From Acidiflorens sp963847715 (lineage in GTDB: Bacteria; Acidobacteriota; Terriglobia; Terriglobales; Acidobacteriaceae), in NCBI GenBank assembly GCA_963847715.1, contig CAWKAZ010000013.1, positions 62,001 through 126,000 on the forward strand: a DNA stretch of 64,000 bases, in the 5' to 3' direction. The position numbers and the translations under genes are program-made. Below, piece after piece: positions 62,072 to 64,000 of this stretch. How positions within the stretch are numbered: position 1 is the stretch's first letter; each line of letters opens with the position of its first letter. Under the pieces are notes generated by a model, which worked only from the letters and a program-made list of their open reading frames with translations, was not told the DNA's origin and searched no databases.

Positions 62072-63913
62072 ATGTCCAGCCTAATTTCCGATATGCAAAT
62101 CGTCTCCGAAGCGAAAAAAGAACCGAAACATAAGCGGCTGAAAACCTGGGTGGAGGAAGTTGTCCAGCTCTGCAAGCCGGATCGCGTGCACTGGTGCGAC
62201 GGCTCTCAGGAGGAATATCAGTCGGTGGTGCGGCTGATGATCCAGACCGGGACTGCAATTCCGCTGGCGGAGAACAAGCGTCCCAACAGCATCCTGGTCA
62301 GGTCGAGCGCGGCGGACGTCGCCCGCGTGGAAGATCGAACGTTTATCTGCTCACGGACGAGCGAGGAGGCTGGCCCGACCAACAACTGGGCTGACCCCGC
62401 CGCAATGAAGGAGAAGCTCCAGGGATTGTTCGCGGGCGCAATGGCTGGCCGCGTGATGTATGTCATCCCTTACAGCATGGGCCCGATCGGCTCGCCCATC
62501 GCGAATATCGGCGTCGAAATCACCGACTCGCCTTACGTCGTCGCCAGCATGCACATCATGGCGCGCATCGGCACGCGCGTGCTTGACGTGCTGGGAACAG
62601 ACGGTGCATTCGTGCGGGGATTGCACTCCGTAGGCGCTCCCCTGGCTGCGAATCAGGCCGACACGGCGTGGCCCAACAATGCGCAGGAAAAATACATTTG
62701 CCATTTTCCCGAAACGCGCGAGATCTGGTCCTTCGGCTCGGGATACGGTGGCAACGCTCTGTTGGGCAAGAAATGCCATGCACTCCGCATCGCTTCGGTG
62801 CAGGCGCGCGACGAAGGTTGGATGGCCGAGCACATGCTCATCCTGAAGATCATTGCGCCCGACGGCCGCGTGAAATATCTGACGGGCGCGTTTCCATCGG
62901 CGTGCGGCAAGACCAATCTGGCGATGCTCATCCCGACAATTCCAGGATGGAAGGTTGAAGCGATTGGCGACGATATCGCCTGGATGAAGTTCGGTGCCGA
63001 TGGCCGTCTCTACGCCATCAATCCGGAGTACGGCTTTTTCGGCGTGGCGCCCGGAACCAGCATGAAGTCGAATCCGAACGCGATGCTGACCGCAACCAGG
63101 AATTCGATTTTCACCAATTGCGCCATGACTCCCGACGGCGACATCTGGTGGGAACAGATGACTGCCGAGAAGCCACCCGAACTCGTCGATTGGCTGCGTC
63201 GCCCCTGGACACCGGATTCCGGCCGCAAAGCGGCGCATCCAAACTCTCGTTTCACGGTTCCCGCCAGCCAGTGTCCGGTGATTGCTCCAGAGTGGGAAGA
63301 CCCCAAAGGCGTGCCAATTGACGCCATTCTTTTCGGTGGCCGTCGCGCCGGCATCGTTCCACTGGTAACCGAGTCCTTCAACTGGCGCCACGGAACGTTT
63401 ATGGGAGCGACGGTGAGCAGCGAGACCACCGCGGCCGCTGCCGGCAAAGTCGGCCAACTGCGCCGCGATCCAATGGCGATGCTTCCATTCTGCGGCTACA
63501 ACATGGGCGATTACTTTGCCCACTTCCTAAAGATTGGTAAACGCCCAGGTGCGAAGCTACCGAAGATTTTTTACGTGAACTGGTTCCGTACCGGCGAAAA
63601 CGGAAAATTCCTCTGGCCCGGATACGGCGAAAACAGCCGTGTGCTGAAATGGATTTTTGATCGCTGTGACGGAAAGGTGCACGCAGTGGACACGCCGATT
63701 GGCCGGCTTCCCGAGCCTGCGGACCTGGACACAAATGGCCTCGACCTTTCGCCAACTGACTTAGCGAAATTGCTGCACGTGGACCTGGAAGGCTGGCACG
63801 CGGAACTGGCGTCGATCCGCGAACATTTCGCCAGATTTGGCAACCATCTCCCAGACGGCCTGAACCGCGAAGTCTCCGAACTGGAAGACCGGCTCTGGAA
63901 AGCGAAAAAATAG
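62072..63913 (+). CDS. pckG: Phosphoenolpyruvate carboxykinase (GTP)
   Basis: 613 aa. AAGGAG lies 9 nt before the ATG. The GTP-dependent class is marked by the kinase loop FPSACGKTNLAML, GDDIAWMKFG, the Mn ligand His in the NWRHGTFMGATVSSE stretch, and the guanine-binding NWFRTGENGKFLWPGYGENSRVL. Converts oxaloacetate to PEP in gluconeogenesis. Length and all motifs are complete. The last gene of the window, followed by a tandem/inverted repeat. Confidence 0.98.
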   Translation: MSSLISDMQIVSEAKKEPKHKRLKTWVEEVVQLCKPDRVHWCDGSQEEYQSVVRLMIQTGTAIPLAENKRPNSILVRSSAADVARVEDRTFICSRTSEEAGPTNNWADPAAMKEKLQGLFAGAMAGRVMYVIPYSMGPIGSPIANIGVEITDSPYVVASMHIMARIGTRVLDVLGTDGAFVRGLHSVGAPLAANQADTAWPNNAQEKYICHFPETREIWSFGSGYGGNALLGKKCHALRIASVQARDEGWMAEHMLILKIIAPDGRVKYLTGAFPSACGKTNLAMLIPTIPGWKVEAIGDDIAWMKFGADGRLYAINPEYGFFGVAPGTSMKSNPNAMLTATRNSIFTNCAMTPDGDIWWEQMTAEKPPELVDWLRRPWTPDSGRKAAHPNSRFTVPASQCPVIAPEWEDPKGVPIDAILFGGRRAGIVPLVTESFNWRHGTFMGATVSSETTAAAAGKVGQLRRDPMAMLPFCGYNMGDYFAHFLKIGKRPGAKLPKIFYVNWFRTGENGKFLWPGYGENSRVLKWIFDRCDGKVHAVDTPIGRLPEPADLDTNGLDLSPTDLAKLLHVDLEGWHAELASIREHFARFGNHLPDGLNREVSELEDRLWKAKK

Positions 63914-63925
63914 ATCGGAGAAGCA

Positions 63926-64000
63926 TTTAGTCATTGAATCGTTGAGTCATTGAATCAGACTCCAATGATTCAATGACTCAATGTCTCAATGATTCAATCG
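63926..64000. repeat. Long hairpin of ATTCAATGACTCAA units after pckG
   Basis: TTAGTCATTGAATCGTTGAG and TCATTGAATC (63929-63958) are followed by their reverse complement GATTCAATGACTCAATGTCTC and AATGATTCAATCG (63966-64000). It can fold into a stem of about 30 bp immediately after pckG, and could serve as a terminator or an insertion remnant. It is cut by the window edge. Confidence 0.7.

Noticed and set aside
62351..63523. Antisense 390-aa open frame over pckG
   Set aside because: Shadow of pckG.
1..64000. CRISPR array, prophage or insertion sequence
   Set aside because: No regularly spaced identical repeats with unique spacers, and no transposase, integrase or phage structural gene seen.

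Overview
The window looks like a chromosomal core region of an Acidobacteriota bacterium (Terriglobia/Koribacter-like). This is inferred from gene content, from YidC and MscL sequence style, and from several families of short dispersed inverted repeats that I associate with that phylum. It was not checked against a database. I see no rRNA, prophage, transposase or CRISPR array. One tRNA (Arg, anticodon UCG) is present.

Layout. 1-5400: a SRPBCC-like protein flanked by a degenerate repeat, then a sigma-54 response regulator followed by a PAS-rich hybrid histidine kinase. 5500-8700: SDR oxidoreductase, a DUF6526-like membrane protein, mnmE and a DHCW-type cupin, all on the minus strand. 8780-15400: the plus-strand replication/ribosome/membrane cluster rpmH-rnpA-yidD-yidC-khpB-dnaA-dnaN, with a candidate oriC between dnaA and dnaN. 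15600-22340: mscL, rpmB, an FKBP, ridA, a broken exported propeller/DUF1906/HAF-repeat locus, ruvB and a VOC protein. 22480-36960: a minus-strand block of EF-G-like GTPase, thrS, M2 peptidase, plsC, folC, accD, cobO, an SBP56-like protein, a 55-aa protein, rlmH, a methyltransferase, rsfS and nadD. 37260-41760: a membrane histidine kinase-receiver-PilZ protein, an M19 dipeptidase and ruvA. 42030-47970: a candidate structured RNA, an unusually ordered multicopper oxidase, dnaB and amt. 48060-58620: lepA, a vapBC pair, rpoD-dnaG and mutS2. 58700-64000: tRNA-Arg, small proteins, a BNR-repeat exported protein and GTP-dependent pckG.

Two themes stand out. (1) At least seven single-base +1 insertions break conserved genes (dnaN, mscL, ridA, the VOC gene twice, lepA twice). 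Removing one base at each restores full-length proteins of normal family size, so these are most likely sequence or assembly errors, although real lesions cannot be excluded. (2) Short dispersed repeats that normally sit between genes also lie in frame inside housekeeping genes (mnmE, dnaG, mutS2, yidC, the yidD tail), where they are translated as extra peptide segments.

The best candidates for undescribed biology are a multi-hairpin RNA with an intrinsic terminator upstream of the multicopper oxidase, the multicopper oxidase with swapped copper-site order, and the in-frame repeat insertions.
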